DNA from: Bacteroidota bacterium
GTDB lineage: Bacteria > Bacteroidota > Ignavibacteria > UBA10030 > UBA8401
Length of the DNA stretch: 64,000 nucleotides
NCBI GenBank assembly: GCA_021796215.1
Contig: JAJYOK010000013.1
Span: 1 to 64,000 of the forward strand
Direction of reading: 5' to 3'
The translations under genes were made by a program, and so were the position numbers. The notes under the pieces are model-generated. The model was not told the DNA's origin and did not search any database. It saw only the letters and a program-made list of their open reading frames with translations. Numbering within the stretch: the first letter of the stretch is position 1; each line of letters starts with the position of its first letter. Shown one piece after another: positions 1 through 8,290 of the stretch.

Positions 1-379
1 TTGCAAGTTTTGGAAGCCAGCGATCTTTTTGTTCTTCCGAACCAAACGTGAAAATCGGATACATGACCAGTGCACTTTGCACTGAAGCAAAGCTGCGAAT
101 GCCGCTGTCGCCGCGTTCGAGTTCCTGCATCATCAAACCGTACGCGACATTGTTCAGTTCAGCGCAGCCGTATTTTGCAGGAAGCGTTGCACCGAACAAA
201 CCGAGTTCCGCCATTTCTTTAACAAGATGAATGGGGAATGTACCGGCACGGTTGTGTTTTTCTATTACAGGAAGAATCTTATCATCAACAAATTCACGAA
301 CGGTGTTACGGACAAGAATTTCATCTTCGCTTAACAAACTTTCGATATTATAGTAATCTACTCCTTGAAATTTCGCCAT
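1..379 (-). CDS. Acyl-CoA dehydrogenase, glutaryl-CoA dehydrogenase type (5' part only)
   Basis: The gene starts at the ATG ending at 379, behind an AGGA ribosome binding site, and runs off the left edge, so only about the first 126 residues are visible. These form the helical N-terminal domain of an FAD-dependent acyl-CoA dehydrogenase. The stretch containing KYGCAELNNVAYGL, the RGDSGIRSFASVQSALVM segment and the FGSEEQKDRWLPKLA run match glutaryl-CoA dehydrogenases better than short-chain acyl-CoA dehydrogenases. That enzyme dehydrogenates and decarboxylates glutaryl-CoA to crotonyl-CoA in lysine and aromatic catabolism. The catalytic glutamate lies outside the window, so substrate is inferred. 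A related acyl-CoA carboxylase subunit is at 59482-61137, but nothing links the two. Confidence 0.88.
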   Translation of the reverse strand, partial: MAKFQGVDYYNIESLLSEDEILVRNTVREFVDDKILPVIEKHNRAGTFPIHLVKEMAELGLFGATLPAKYGCAELNNVAYGLMMQELERGDSGIRSFASVQSALVMYPIFTFGSEEQKDRWLPKLA

Positions 380-537
380 ACTTAATCCTTTGGGGGCGGC
401 ATTAGAGGTAGAGCATCGCCATAAAAAGTGGAAAATTGTTCAAAAAATTACCAAAAAATGGGACGAAAGTCAACGAAGGTACAACAGTTGTTGAAGGAAA
501 ACATCGGTTCATGCAGAAATGCGCCCGCATCATACAT

Positions 538-584
538 AAAAAAAGCCAGGGGTTGTATTCCGTACGGAGGAACACTTCCTGGCT
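538..584 (-). terminator. Rho-independent terminator of the HEAT-like gene
   Basis: Read on the minus strand, AGCCAGG (584-578) pairs with CCTGGCT (550-544), with a smaller inner TTCC/GGAA hairpin, and is followed by seven T residues. It lies about 40 bases after the stop of the gene at 626-1051 and separates it from the acyl-CoA dehydrogenase gene. Confidence 0.75.
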
Positions 585-625
585 TCCAAGGAGACCTCAA
601 CATGAGGTCGAAGTTTTACATGAGT

Positions 626-1051
626 TTATTCTGCCGCACTGATGTTTTCGTTTCCCGGCATCAATAACGATCGGCAAAATTTTGCAACTTTATCGCTGCC
701 GTCATATAACGATGCTTCTTCGACTGCTGCACGGCCGGCAGGAGTGTCAATCATCATCAGCGCCAACGCCGCGGCCATCCGCACGCACTCTACTTTATCA
801 TGTTTCAGCACATTGATAAGCGGGTCGTTTGCATTTGTGATGCGATATTCACCAAGAAAGCCTGCTGCGCTCCGCCGGACTTCCAAATTATCTGAAGCAA
901 GGGCGGCAACATAATTTAGCTCCGCTTGCTTCCAGTCAATATTCGGGTAGTTTTTCACGCTTGATGCCGCTACGGAGAGATTTCCGAAGGAAAGAAAAAC
1001 CAATGCGGCGAGGATTACTGCCGGGCTTTTTTTTGCTTTCTTTGTTTTCAT
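626..1051 (-). CDS. Small secreted HEAT-repeat-like protein, unknown function
   Basis: This encodes 141 residues. A lysine-rich start and a hydrophobic stretch ending near VAAS (about residues 10-30) look like a Sec signal peptide. The rest is alpha-helical with a pattern such as NLEVRRSAAGFLGEY followed by VECVRMAAALALMMI, which resembles two HEAT repeats. HEAT repeats usually bind proteins; no enzyme motif is visible. AGAGGTG precedes the ATG at a good distance, and a strong terminator follows the gene, supporting an independent transcript. The function is unknown. Confidence 0.75.
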   Translation of the reverse strand: MKTKKAKKSPAVILAALVFLSFGNLSVAASSVKNYPNIDWKQAELNYVAALASDNLEVRRSAAGFLGEYRITNANDPLINVLKHDKVECVRMAAALALMMIDTPAGRAAVEEASLYDGSDKVAKFCRSLLMPGNENISAAE

Positions 1052-1175
1052 ATCGCACCTCTTTTACCATATCTTTTGTTGCAAACTGCTTGAACGGACA
1101 CAATAGAGTATTCGGAAATACCGGAAAAAAGTTACAGTGCAGAAAATTTTTTTGTGAAGCGGCGAAAGAGTTGTT

Positions 1176-2552
1176 CTAATGCTGCGGAACAGTGATGCGG
1201 TATTTTTTGATCTTGAGGTAGAGCGTCTTTGGAGTGATGCCGAGCATTTCAGAAGTTTTTAAGCGATTGAAATTATTTTTCTGTAATGAAAATTCAATGT
1301 GGTGTTTTTCAATTTCTTCAAGGGAGAGAACTTTTTCTGTGGCGTGCTGATTTTCTTGCGGAAGATGTCCGTCAACCTTGTCAACAATCGTGAGCGGTAG
1401 GTCCTTCGCTCTAATTTCATCGTCGTGCGATAACAAAACCGCTCCTTCTATTACATGTTCAAGTTCACGAACATTGCCGGGCCAGTCGTAGCGCAAGAGA
1501 AGCTGCATTGCTTCGGCGCTGATGTGTTTCGGGTTTTTTGTCTTTGATTTTTTTTGGAGGAAATGTTCTACCAATCGTGGAATATCTTCTTTTCTTTCTT
1601 TCAGCGGTGCAATGCGAATTGTCACCACATTGAGGCGGTATAACAAGTCTTCACGGAAACGACCTGCTTCAACTTCCTTTTGTAAATCTTTGTTTGTCGC
1701 AGAAAGGATCCTCACATCAACTTTCATCGCATTTGTTCCGCCGACGCGGCGAAATTCGCCCGACTCTAAGAATCGCAGAAGTTTCGGCTGAATCATTGTG
1801 CTGATATCGCCGACTTCATCGAGAAATAATGTGCCGCCATTTGCCACTTCGACGAGTCCTTGTTTCATTGCGACGGCGCTGGTAAACGCGCCTTTCTCAT
1901 GCCCGAACAATTCACTCTCAAGAAGCGCATCCGGAATTGAAGCGCAATTCACAATTACGAAAGGGTGGTTTTTTCGATTGCTTGATGTATGAATGAGATG
2001 CGCGACAAGCTCTTTGCCGGTGCCGCTGGGACCTTGGATATGTACGATTGCGTCGCTCTGAGCAATTTTTTCTGCAGTTCGCACAACACCCTGCATTACT
2101 TCACTTTCACCAATAATTTCATGCGCTGAACTTTGCCGCGAAAGCTCGTACTTCATTACTTCGTTATCAATTGTAAGGCGGTGAAGTTCGACAGCGCGCC
2201 CAACAGTTGCGAGCAGTTCTTCGCGGGTGTACGGCTTGCTGACAAAATCGTACGCGCCGAGCTTCATTGTTTCGATCGCCGTTTTTACGTCGGCAACATT
2301 GGTGAGGATAATAACCTGCGTGGTAGGATAATATTCCCGGATGAACTTCAACACTTCAATGCCGCCAACTCTCGGCATTTTCACATCGAGAAGAACAACA
2401 TCGAACGGCTGTGCATGCAAAAGATTGATTGCTTCTGCGCCGTCTTGTGCCGTTGCAACAGAGTACTGTTCGCTCTCTGTCAATTCTTCTTTTAATAGAA
2501 AGACAACGCCCGGCTCGTCGTCAACGATCAGAATGTTGTATTTATGCGGCAT
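1176..2552 (-). CDS. NtrC-family sigma-54 response regulator with GAFTSA loop
   Basis: The protein has 458 residues and the classic order: receiver (about 1-120, with VDDEPG, phospho-Asp in VVLLDVKMP, and the SKPY lysine), AAA+ domain (about 140-370, with GPSGTGKE Walker A and GGTLFLDEVGD Walker B) and a Fis-type helix-turn-helix (about 415-455). It should activate RpoN-dependent promoters when phosphorylated. The loop that contacts sigma-54, normally GAFTGA, reads GAFTSA here (1875-1892). The start has a GGAGGAG ribosome binding site. The stand-alone receiver at 2594-2965 lies 41 bases upstream on the same strand. No partner kinase is adjacent. Confidence 0.95.
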   Translation of the reverse strand: MPHKYNILIVDDEPGVVFLLKEELTESEQYSVATAQDGAEAINLLHAQPFDVVLLDVKMPRVGGIEVLKFIREYYPTTQVIILTNVADVKTAIETMKLGAYDFVSKPYTREELLATVGRAVELHRLTIDNEVMKYELSRQSSAHEIIGESEVMQGVVRTAEKIAQSDAIVHIQGPSGTGKELVAHLIHTSSNRKNHPFVIVNCASIPDALLESELFGHEKGAFTSAVAMKQGLVEVANGGTLFLDEVGDISTMIQPKLLRFLESGEFRRVGGTNAMKVDVRILSATNKDLQKEVEAGRFREDLLYRLNVVTIRIAPLKERKEDIPRLVEHFLQKKSKTKNPKHISAEAMQLLLRYDWPGNVRELEHVIEGAVLLSHDDEIRAKDLPLTIVDKVDGHLPQENQHATEKVLSLEEIEKHHIEFSLQKNNFNRLKTSEMLGITPKTLYLKIKKYRITVPQH

Positions 2553-2593
2553 ACTCCTCCGGTAGTATGAGGAAGGAGATTACATCAAAAAAA

Positions 2594-2965
2594 TTATTCG
2601 CTTGTGAGAACCCGTTCGATGGTTGTCAGGAGGTCAACCAAATCGTACGGTTTACTGACAAAATCTTCCGCCCCAAGTTTTTTGGACTCAATGGCGTTCT
2701 TCAAATCGGCAAAACCTGTTAACATAATGACTTTGGTTGTTGGGTAGCGCTCTTTAATAAAACGCAACACCTCGAAACCGTCAACCTTCGGCATTTTAAT
2801 ATCAAGCAAAACGAGATCAAACGCCTTTTCCTGCAGGGCTGTCATCGCTTCGTCGCCATCACCTGCGGAAGCCACAGCATAACCTTCGCCTTCCAATTCA
2901 CTGCTTAATACCGTCCGCAGTGCTTCTTCGTCATCTACTACAAGAATGCTGTTTTTGTCTGCCAT
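2594..2965 (-). CDS. Stand-alone receiver-domain protein (CheY-like)
   Basis: The product has 123 residues and is only a receiver domain, with VVDDEE, the phospho-Asp in LVLLDIKMP, LTGFAD and SKPYD all intact. I chose the ATG ending at 2965 because AGGAG sits just upstream; the frame is open 37 codons further but that part has no protein character. The sequence is close to the receiver of the next gene (1176-2552), including shared stretches around DFVSKPY and YPTTK/QVI, which suggests duplication. It lies upstream of that regulator in a likely operon and could compete for, relay or drain phosphate from the same kinase. Confidence 0.9.
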   Translation of the reverse strand: MADKNSILVVDDEEALRTVLSSELEGEGYAVASAGDGDEAMTALQEKAFDLVLLDIKMPKVDGFEVLRFIKERYPTTKVIMLTGFADLKNAIESKKLGAEDFVSKPYDLVDLLTTIERVLTSE

Positions 2966-3198
2966 TGTAACTCCTATCAAAATATCAATGTGTTTCGGGG
3001 TAGAGCGTTGAAGCAAAAAATATAAGGCGGGTAAATTATAGCCATTCTGTTTATTAAAATCAACATAAATTTGCATCAGTGGCTGACGGATGTTACATTA
3101 CTGCACAAAACGAATACCACGCAGCGGATGCTGTGAAGGGAGGAGATGTTTATCCCTTAATCTGCTGTGAAAAAACCATATTTTTTGCACAGGCTTTT

Positions 3199-3879
3199 AT
3201 GAGTCAATTCACCATTTCACAGGGAATACTTCCGGAAGGGCGTTCTGCAATTCATGTTCTTCTTATTGATGACAACATTTCGTACGCCAAAACCGCCCAG
3301 TCTCAATTAAAACAATTTGAAGGAACAGAATTCAAAATCACGTGGGAAAAAACAGGTGCCGGCGGTATTGAAAAACTGAAGGAAGATTCAACTATTGATA
3401 TCGTCATCTTAAATTATGATTTGAAAGAAACAACCGGATTGGATATTGCACGGGAAATTCGCTCGCTTAAAATTGATGTGCCGATTGTGTTTGTAACAAC
3501 CAACAAAGATTTCGGAGTCGCTGTTGAAGCAATGAAACTTGAAGTGGATGATTATCTGGTAAAGAGCGAAATCGCAGGCTCGATATTACCCCGCACCATT
3601 CTCAATGTGCTGAACCGGGCGCATCTCTATAAAAAAATTGCTCAAGTCGAAAAGAATAAAATCATTGCTCAGAAGAAAACCGAAGCGATCAAAGAAGTTG
3701 TCGTTACCATTTGCCATGAATTTAACAATCCGCTGGCAGCAATTAAAATCAGCACGGAAATTATTTCCCGCCAGAAATTAAATCCGCTCGAACGCTCCGC
3801 CGTTGTAGAGCTTGATAAAAATATCCGGACCATAGAAAAAGAGATCATCAAGCTGCGCGACATCAATCTCTCTTCATAG
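3199..3879 (+). CDS. Receiver-DHp protein lacking a catalytic ATPase domain
   Basis: The chosen start gives 226 residues. A receiver-like domain (about 18-140) keeps the acidic pair (D24, D25), T100 and K122, but the phospho-acceptor position has Asn (N72, in ILNYDL), with D74 two residues on. A linker helix leads into a HisKA-type dimerisation segment with the H-box CHEFNNPLA (H173). The protein stops about 50 residues later, so there is no HATPase domain, and the gene downstream is on the other strand, so none has been lost by frameshift. It could take phosphate from another kinase at H173, or serve as a dimerising scaffold. The frame is open back to 3079; I prefer 3199 because the extra 40 residues look unlike protein. 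It is divergent from the receiver gene at 2594-2965. Confidence 0.85.
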   Translation: MSQFTISQGILPEGRSAIHVLLIDDNISYAKTAQSQLKQFEGTEFKITWEKTGAGGIEKLKEDSTIDIVILNYDLKETTGLDIAREIRSLKIDVPIVFVTTNKDFGVAVEAMKLEVDDYLVKSEIAGSILPRTILNVLNRAHLYKKIAQVEKNKIIAQKKTEAIKEVVVTICHEFNNPLAAIKISTEIISRQKLNPLERSAVVELDKNIRTIEKEIIKLRDINLSS

Positions 3880-3886
3880 CTGTCCG

Positions 3887-4312
3887 TCAGCGGGATTCCA
3901 AAATTTTATATGAATGCGTAATCTCCGCTGTTTTTCCCAACATGGCACTGACAGAGCAATATTTTGTCCGCGAAAGCTCTATCGCTTGTTCAACATCATT
4001 CGGCTTGAGGCTTTTTCCTTCGAAGACATATTCGATGTGAATTTTTGTGTACACTTTGGGATGTGTTTCCGCACGCTCGCCGGAGACATTAATTTCAAAC
4101 CGTGTAAGAACGGCGCGTTTCTTTTCCATAATTCCAACGACGTCCGCGCCGGTACATCCGCCGAGAGCGACAAGAACCAATTCCATCGGACCAGTTGCAG
4201 CAGCAGGTTCTCCTTGATGCGCAGATTCAACCGGCACCCAGTGATTTGATCCGGCTTTCGCGAGAAATGCAAATGCTTTTACATGATGAAGTGCTGCTTC
4301 TTTCTTATCCAT
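3887..4312 (-). CDS. OsmC/Ohr family protein
   Basis: This 141-residue protein belongs to the OsmC family of small cytoplasmic thiol peroxidases, which reduce organic hydroperoxides. Both family cysteines are visible: one in LGGCTGADV (mid-protein) and one in RTKYCSVSAML (C-terminal third). The tail HSYKI and the segment GPMELVLVALGG are typical of the YhfA-like subgroup. The ATG ending at 4312 has AAAGGA upstream; a longer open frame to 4378 is not supported. It converges on the receiver-DHp gene, whose stop is 7 bases away. Confidence 0.88.
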   Translation of the reverse strand: MDKKEAALHHVKAFAFLAKAGSNHWVPVESAHQGEPAAATGPMELVLVALGGCTGADVVGIMEKKRAVLTRFEINVSGERAETHPKVYTKIHIEYVFEGKSLKPNDVEQAIELSRTKYCSVSAMLGKTAEITHSYKILESR

Positions 4313-4422
4313 AAAATTTCCTTTCGCGTAAAAAGTAAATATTCTGTTAAAGATACAAACGTTACCGGAGCGCCGCAAGTTTTTCTTCTTGATAGTTCAC
4401 CATTCTCCTCGTATCTTCTCGT

Positions 4423-5274
4423 ATGAAAATTCAGGCGTATGCGAAAATCAATTTAGGGCTTCGGGTGATCGGAAAGCGTTCCGACGGATTTCACAACATC
4501 GAAACAATTTTTCACCGTGTTAATCTTTTCGACGAATTGACATTGCTTCCATCGCCCGTAATTTCACTTTCCTTAACTCGCGACGATCTTCCAAGCGATT
4601 ACAGGAATTTATGCTGGAAAGCTGTTGAGCTTCTTCAAAAAGAAACCAGAACGTACAATGGTGTTTCCATACACATTGTGAAATCAATTCCGGTTGGAGC
4701 CGGCCTTGGCGGGGGAAGCAGCGATGCTGCGGCTGTGCTGTGTGCTTTGCCGAAGTTGTGGAATATATCCATTTCCCGCAGCAGGTTGGAATCCCTTGCG
4801 TTGCAGCTCGGTTCCGATGTCCCGTTTTTTTTGCATGATGGAAGCGCGTATGCTACAGGCCGTGGAGAAGTTTTGCATTATCAAACGTTGAAAATTCCGT
4901 ACTGGATTGTGCTTGTCACCCCAAACATCAGTATCAACACATCATGGGCGTACCGCGAGCTTTCAAAGGAACATGTGCCGCCGAAACAACAGCGGCGTTC
5001 ATCGCAGGCGGGTCAAAATTTTGAGAGCGCGGGCATTGAGTTCAGTTCGCTGAGCAACGATTTTGAAAAGGCAGTGATTCCGGCATACCCAAGAATCGGA
5101 GAAATAAAAACGACATTGCACGAACACGGTGCACTCGCCGCACTTATGTCCGGCAGCGGCTCGTCCGTATTCGGATTGTTCGAACGAGAAACAGAAGCGC
5201 GTCACGCCGCTGCAGCATTTAAAGGCGAGAGCCACGTTTCAATCACTGAGCCCAATTTCATTCCAGCACTCTGA
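4423..5274 (+). CDS. ispE: 4-diphosphocytidyl-2-C-methyl-D-erythritol kinase
   Basis: This encodes 283 residues, the usual length for IspE, which phosphorylates CDP-methylerythritol with ATP in the non-mevalonate (MEP) isoprenoid pathway. The N-terminus (AYAKINLGLRVIGKRSDGFHNIETIF) is diagnostic. The GHMP-kinase glycine loop PVGAGLGGGSSDAAAVL lies near residue 90, and MSGSGSSVFGLF near 245 is the third GHMP motif. The start lacks a clear ribosome binding site. The stop overlaps the start of the TonB receptor gene (TGATG), suggesting translational coupling. Confidence 0.96.
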   Translation: MKIQAYAKINLGLRVIGKRSDGFHNIETIFHRVNLFDELTLLPSPVISLSLTRDDLPSDYRNLCWKAVELLQKETRTYNGVSIHIVKSIPVGAGLGGGSSDAAAVLCALPKLWNISISRSRLESLALQLGSDVPFFLHDGSAYATGRGEVLHYQTLKIPYWIVLVTPNISINTSWAYRELSKEHVPPKQQRRSSQAGQNFESAGIEFSSLSNDFEKAVIPAYPRIGEIKTTLHEHGALAALMSGSGSSVFGLFERETEARHAAAAFKGESHVSITEPNFIPAL

Positions 5275-7391
5275 TGCCTGCACAATTGAAATTTCTTTTT
5301 TTGATTTTATTGTTTTTCCCGGCAGCCGCGTTCACACAAATTAAAAATACTGAGGACCGGGCTGCAGACAGCACTTCAGTGCTTCGGCGAGTGCAGGTTC
5401 ATGATTCGACTACGACAGCCACTCACACTGTAGAAGACACTTCTGGAACAAAAGAGAAATTTGTTCGCGTGAATCCAATCCCGCTGGCCGGCGCGGTCGA
5501 GCCGTACGGCGATTCAACGAAAACAATTACACAATCTGAGATTCCGTGGATCGAATATCGCTATATCGGCGATGTGCTGTGGACACAGCCAGGAATGTAC
5601 ATCCGCGATCTCGCGAGCCCGGGGGAGAACAATCAAATCACTATCGGCGGCGTTGATGCACGTGCCATCGGATTTCTTGTGAATGGAATCAGCGGGAACA
5701 GTCCGATTACAGGCACGTACGATTTATCGCTTTTTCCCGTGGACGATATTGAACGGATCGAGTTCATTACCGGTCCGCGCGCGTTTCTGTACGGAATGAA
5801 CACCACGGGCGGAACGATCAACGTGGTCACAAAAAGTTTTTACACCGGCAAACCGTATTCCCGTCTTCGTTACAGCCAGGGAGTGAACAGCTACACACAG
5901 ACTGATGCGGAGTTCAGCCAGAATATTTTCAACAAATTCAATTTTACTTTTGGATTGGCGCGCAACGCTTTCGGCTCAAACCTGCTCGATCGGCAATATG
6001 CAGGGCGGTTTCCAAACTCCAACAACGACGAATGGTCGTTTCGCACAAAACTCCGCTACGATCTTTCTAATTCTTTCAATATTCTTTTCTCGCATTACTA
6101 TTATCAAACGTGGACAGGTTTAAACGACGGTGTTTCTCTTCAGCAGCCGACCGGTGGTTCAGTGTTCAGTGATTTCGCAACAGTGAATAATTACGACGCG
6201 TACCAAAAAATATTTCAGAACGATTTGAATTTAACGTTTGCCGCACATCCGGGCGGCGATTCTCTTCAAACAACGACGCTTTCATTTTTCTATTCGAACC
6301 AATTGCGGCTGTACCGCGACGAAGAAAACAGAATCTACCCCGGCATCACAGAGGATTTTCGAAACCATATTTTCCTTCAATCAGATCACCAATTTGAAAA
6401 CTACGGCGCGCTTCTTCGCCATGCGTGGCATACTTCGTTTCAGGATTTTACTGTTTCGCTGGAAGAAGAAAACGTCAACATTTTGAAAGATGACGACATT
6501 GGAACACATCATGAGCAGCGATTGAGCGCGAGCGCCAAGGAAGAAGTGACATTGCTAAGCCCGTTATCATTTGCTGTTTTTGGAAGAGTTGACCGTTACC
6601 GCCAGGGCAATCTTTTCGGATTGGGCGCCGATGCACATTTGACTGTCATAGACGGTATTTCGTTGTTCGGAGGAGCTTCCACTTCCGAACGAACGCCGAC
6701 GCTTCAGGAATTGTACTGGCCTGCAGATTCATCACATATGCCGGCAACAAGATTATTTTTGAGCAATGAACATCATCAGACGGCGGAAGCGGGAATTTCG
6801 CTTGCCGCTGCCGAACAATTCAATGCAACAATTTCCTATGAGCAAAGGACGATTAAAAATCCGATCAGCGTCAATGCAGAATTCTCGTCGAGTACTGCGG
6901 GGCAGGAGCAGGTGATTCATTTTGTGCAGTCTTCTTCTTCACAAACTTTTCGCGGAATCAACGCGGCGGTGCGCTCGTCGTACATGGATTTTCATTTTGA
7001 CGCAAACGTCACCTATTTACATCTCTCGACAATTCAGTATGACAGTACCGCTCTTCGTCTTTTGCCGGAATGGTACGCGGACGGCTCGCTTTATTACCGG
7101 AATTTGCTCGCTGGCGGTCACCTTGATTTAAAAATTGGATTCCGCGCGCGGTACATTTCCGAACAAAACGGCATGACGCCGAATAATGAATCGGAAATGT
7201 ATGTGCCGTACGCGCTCGCTTCGTTTGGTCCAAGCGCAGACGTGGATTTTTTTCTTATCGGGAAGCTTGGCAATGCGTATGTTCATTTCATCTGGGAAAA
7301 TCTGACCGCGAATCAATATATGTTGACGCCGATTTATCCGATGTACGACCGCAATGTTCGGTTCGGTGTTTCATGGGTTTTTTGGAATTGA
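5274..7391 (+). CDS. TonB-dependent receptor-like outer membrane protein
   Basis: The product has 705 residues with a signal peptide ending near AAAFTQI. A plug domain follows (about 75-185: IGDVLWTQPGMYIRD, ITIGGVDARAIGFLVNG, VDDIERIEFITGPRAFLYG, GGTINVVTKS) and then a long region of alternating polar and aromatic residues typical of the 22-strand barrel, ending in WVFWN with a C-terminal aromatic signal. Such receptors import siderophores, cobalamin or glycans using TonB energy. No carboxypeptidase-like or SusD partner is next to it, so the substrate is unknown. It overlaps ispE at its start and the next gene at its stop. Confidence 0.9.
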   Translation: MPAQLKFLFLILLFFPAAAFTQIKNTEDRAADSTSVLRRVQVHDSTTTATHTVEDTSGTKEKFVRVNPIPLAGAVEPYGDSTKTITQSEIPWIEYRYIGDVLWTQPGMYIRDLASPGENNQITIGGVDARAIGFLVNGISGNSPITGTYDLSLFPVDDIERIEFITGPRAFLYGMNTTGGTINVVTKSFYTGKPYSRLRYSQGVNSYTQTDAEFSQNIFNKFNFTFGLARNAFGSNLLDRQYAGRFPNSNNDEWSFRTKLRYDLSNSFNILFSHYYYQTWTGLNDGVSLQQPTGGSVFSDFATVNNYDAYQKIFQNDLNLTFAAHPGGDSLQTTTLSFFYSNQLRLYRDEENRIYPGITEDFRNHIFLQSDHQFENYGALLRHAWHTSFQDFTVSLEEENVNILKDDDIGTHHEQRLSASAKEEVTLLSPLSFAVFGRVDRYRQGNLFGLGADAHLTVIDGISLFGGASTSERTPTLQELYWPADSSHMPATRLFLSNEHHQTAEAGISLAAAEQFNATISYEQRTIKNPISVNAEFSSSTAGQEQVIHFVQSSSSQTFRGINAAVRSSYMDFHFDANVTYLHLSTIQYDSTALRLLPEWYADGSLYYRNLLAGGHLDLKIGFRARYISEQNGMTPNNESEMYVPYALASFGPSADVDFFLIGKLGNAYVHFIWENLTANQYMLTPIYPMYDRNVRFGVSWVFWN

Positions 7392-7945
7392 TGATGACTG
7401 CACACAAGCATCCGACTATTACTGTATTTGGAAGTGCACGTCCTCGTGCCGGTGATGTTGAATACGAGATGGCGCGATCTCTTGGTGCGGCGCTTGCTTC
7501 TGCAGGGTATCAAGTCTGCAATGGAGGTTACGGCGGCATAATGGAAGCATCGGCACGCGGAGCAAAAGAAGCTGGCAGCGAAACTATCGGCGTTGTTGCA
7601 GAATTTTTTGGAACGCTCACGAATCCATGGATTGATAAGACTGTTATAGTGTCTTCGTTGGTGGAACGCCTGACAAAACTTGTTGAATTGGGAGACGGCT
7701 ACGTTATTCTCAAAGGCGGAACCGGAACGCTGCTCGAATTTGCGGCTGTGTGGGAATTGATGAATAAAAATGTAATGAATGAAAAACCGATAGTTGTGGT
7801 CGGGAATTTTTGGAATGATGTTATCAGCACACTGAACAATGAATTGCTCTTTGAAGGCAAAACATCGTGTACGAAGTTTGTTTCCATTGCTGAGGATCCG
7901 GAGAAAGCAGTTCATCTTCTTAACGAAAGATTGATGAACACATAA
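7391..7945 (+). CDS. LOG-family (lysine-decarboxylase-like) protein
   Basis: This is about 184 residues of the LOG / TIGR00730-like Rossmann fold, with VFGSARPRAGD at the start, NGGYGGIMEASARGA, and the nucleotide-binding KGGTGTLLEF in place of the commoner PGGxGTxxE. Family members hydrolyse nucleoside monophosphates to free the base (cytokinin-activating type); the Lys for Pro change is a small departure. The frame opens at 7373, but the ATG at 7391 overlaps the stop of the TonB receptor gene as TGATG, so coupled translation from there or from 7394 is likely. Confidence 0.85.
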   Translation: MMTAHKHPTITVFGSARPRAGDVEYEMARSLGAALASAGYQVCNGGYGGIMEASARGAKEAGSETIGVVAEFFGTLTNPWIDKTVIVSSLVERLTKLVELGDGYVILKGGTGTLLEFAAVWELMNKNVMNEKPIVVVGNFWNDVISTLNNELLFEGKTSCTKFVSIAEDPEKAVHLLNERLMNT

Positions 7946-8141
7946 AAGCAGCATTGTAGCCCGGTCACAAAAAACTTTTTTTTCTCTGCCGCATGTTTCA
8001 ATAACCTCAAAAATTTTATTTTCTTTTAACACCCCATCGGGCATTATTGTCCTCATCTGTTCACTGTAGTCCCATCAATTATCTGCTGTAATTTAGGAAT
8101 TACTCTTTTCACCTGATTGTCATTTCCTGCTGATTTTCTTA

Positions 8142-8200
8142 CTCTGTAACAGAGATTGCAAACACTCTAAGAGTTTTACTTTCGCAGGCAGAGCCGAAAG
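8142..8200 (+). promoter_or_regulatory. Upstream region of the T9SS protein gene: three small palindromes and a possible promoter
   Basis: The 345-base gap 7946-8290 holds no gene. Inside it are three hairpin-forming palindromes in a row: CTCTGT-A-ACAGAG (8142-8154), ACTCT-A-AGAGT (8164-8174) and CTTTCG-loop-CGAAAG (8179-8200). TTG (8156-8158) and TACTTTCG (8177-8184), 18 bases apart, resemble a Bacteroidota-type promoter (TTG ... TAnnTTTG) with one mismatch. The hairpins could instead shape the leader of the secreted protein's mRNA. Confidence 0.3.
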
Positions 8201-8290
8201 AATTACAAATTACAGAGAGGAGAAAGGGAGATGTTCTGTAAGAGAGTAATCGCAATTCATTTCACAAACTTTTAGCGAAAGGAGATTTCA

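Noticed and set aside
428-667. Two short plus-strand frames between the first two genes
   Set aside because: They overlap the minus-strand terminator and the end of the HEAT-like gene and have no coding character.
3146-3160. Four-codon frame with a strong GGAGG just upstream, before the receiver-DHp gene
   Set aside because: The spacing to GGAGG is too short for normal initiation and such tiny frames occur often by chance.
7334-8056. A 240-codon open frame on the minus strand
   Set aside because: It is antisense to the LOG-family gene and the end of the TonB receptor gene, has no protein-like composition and no ribosome binding site.
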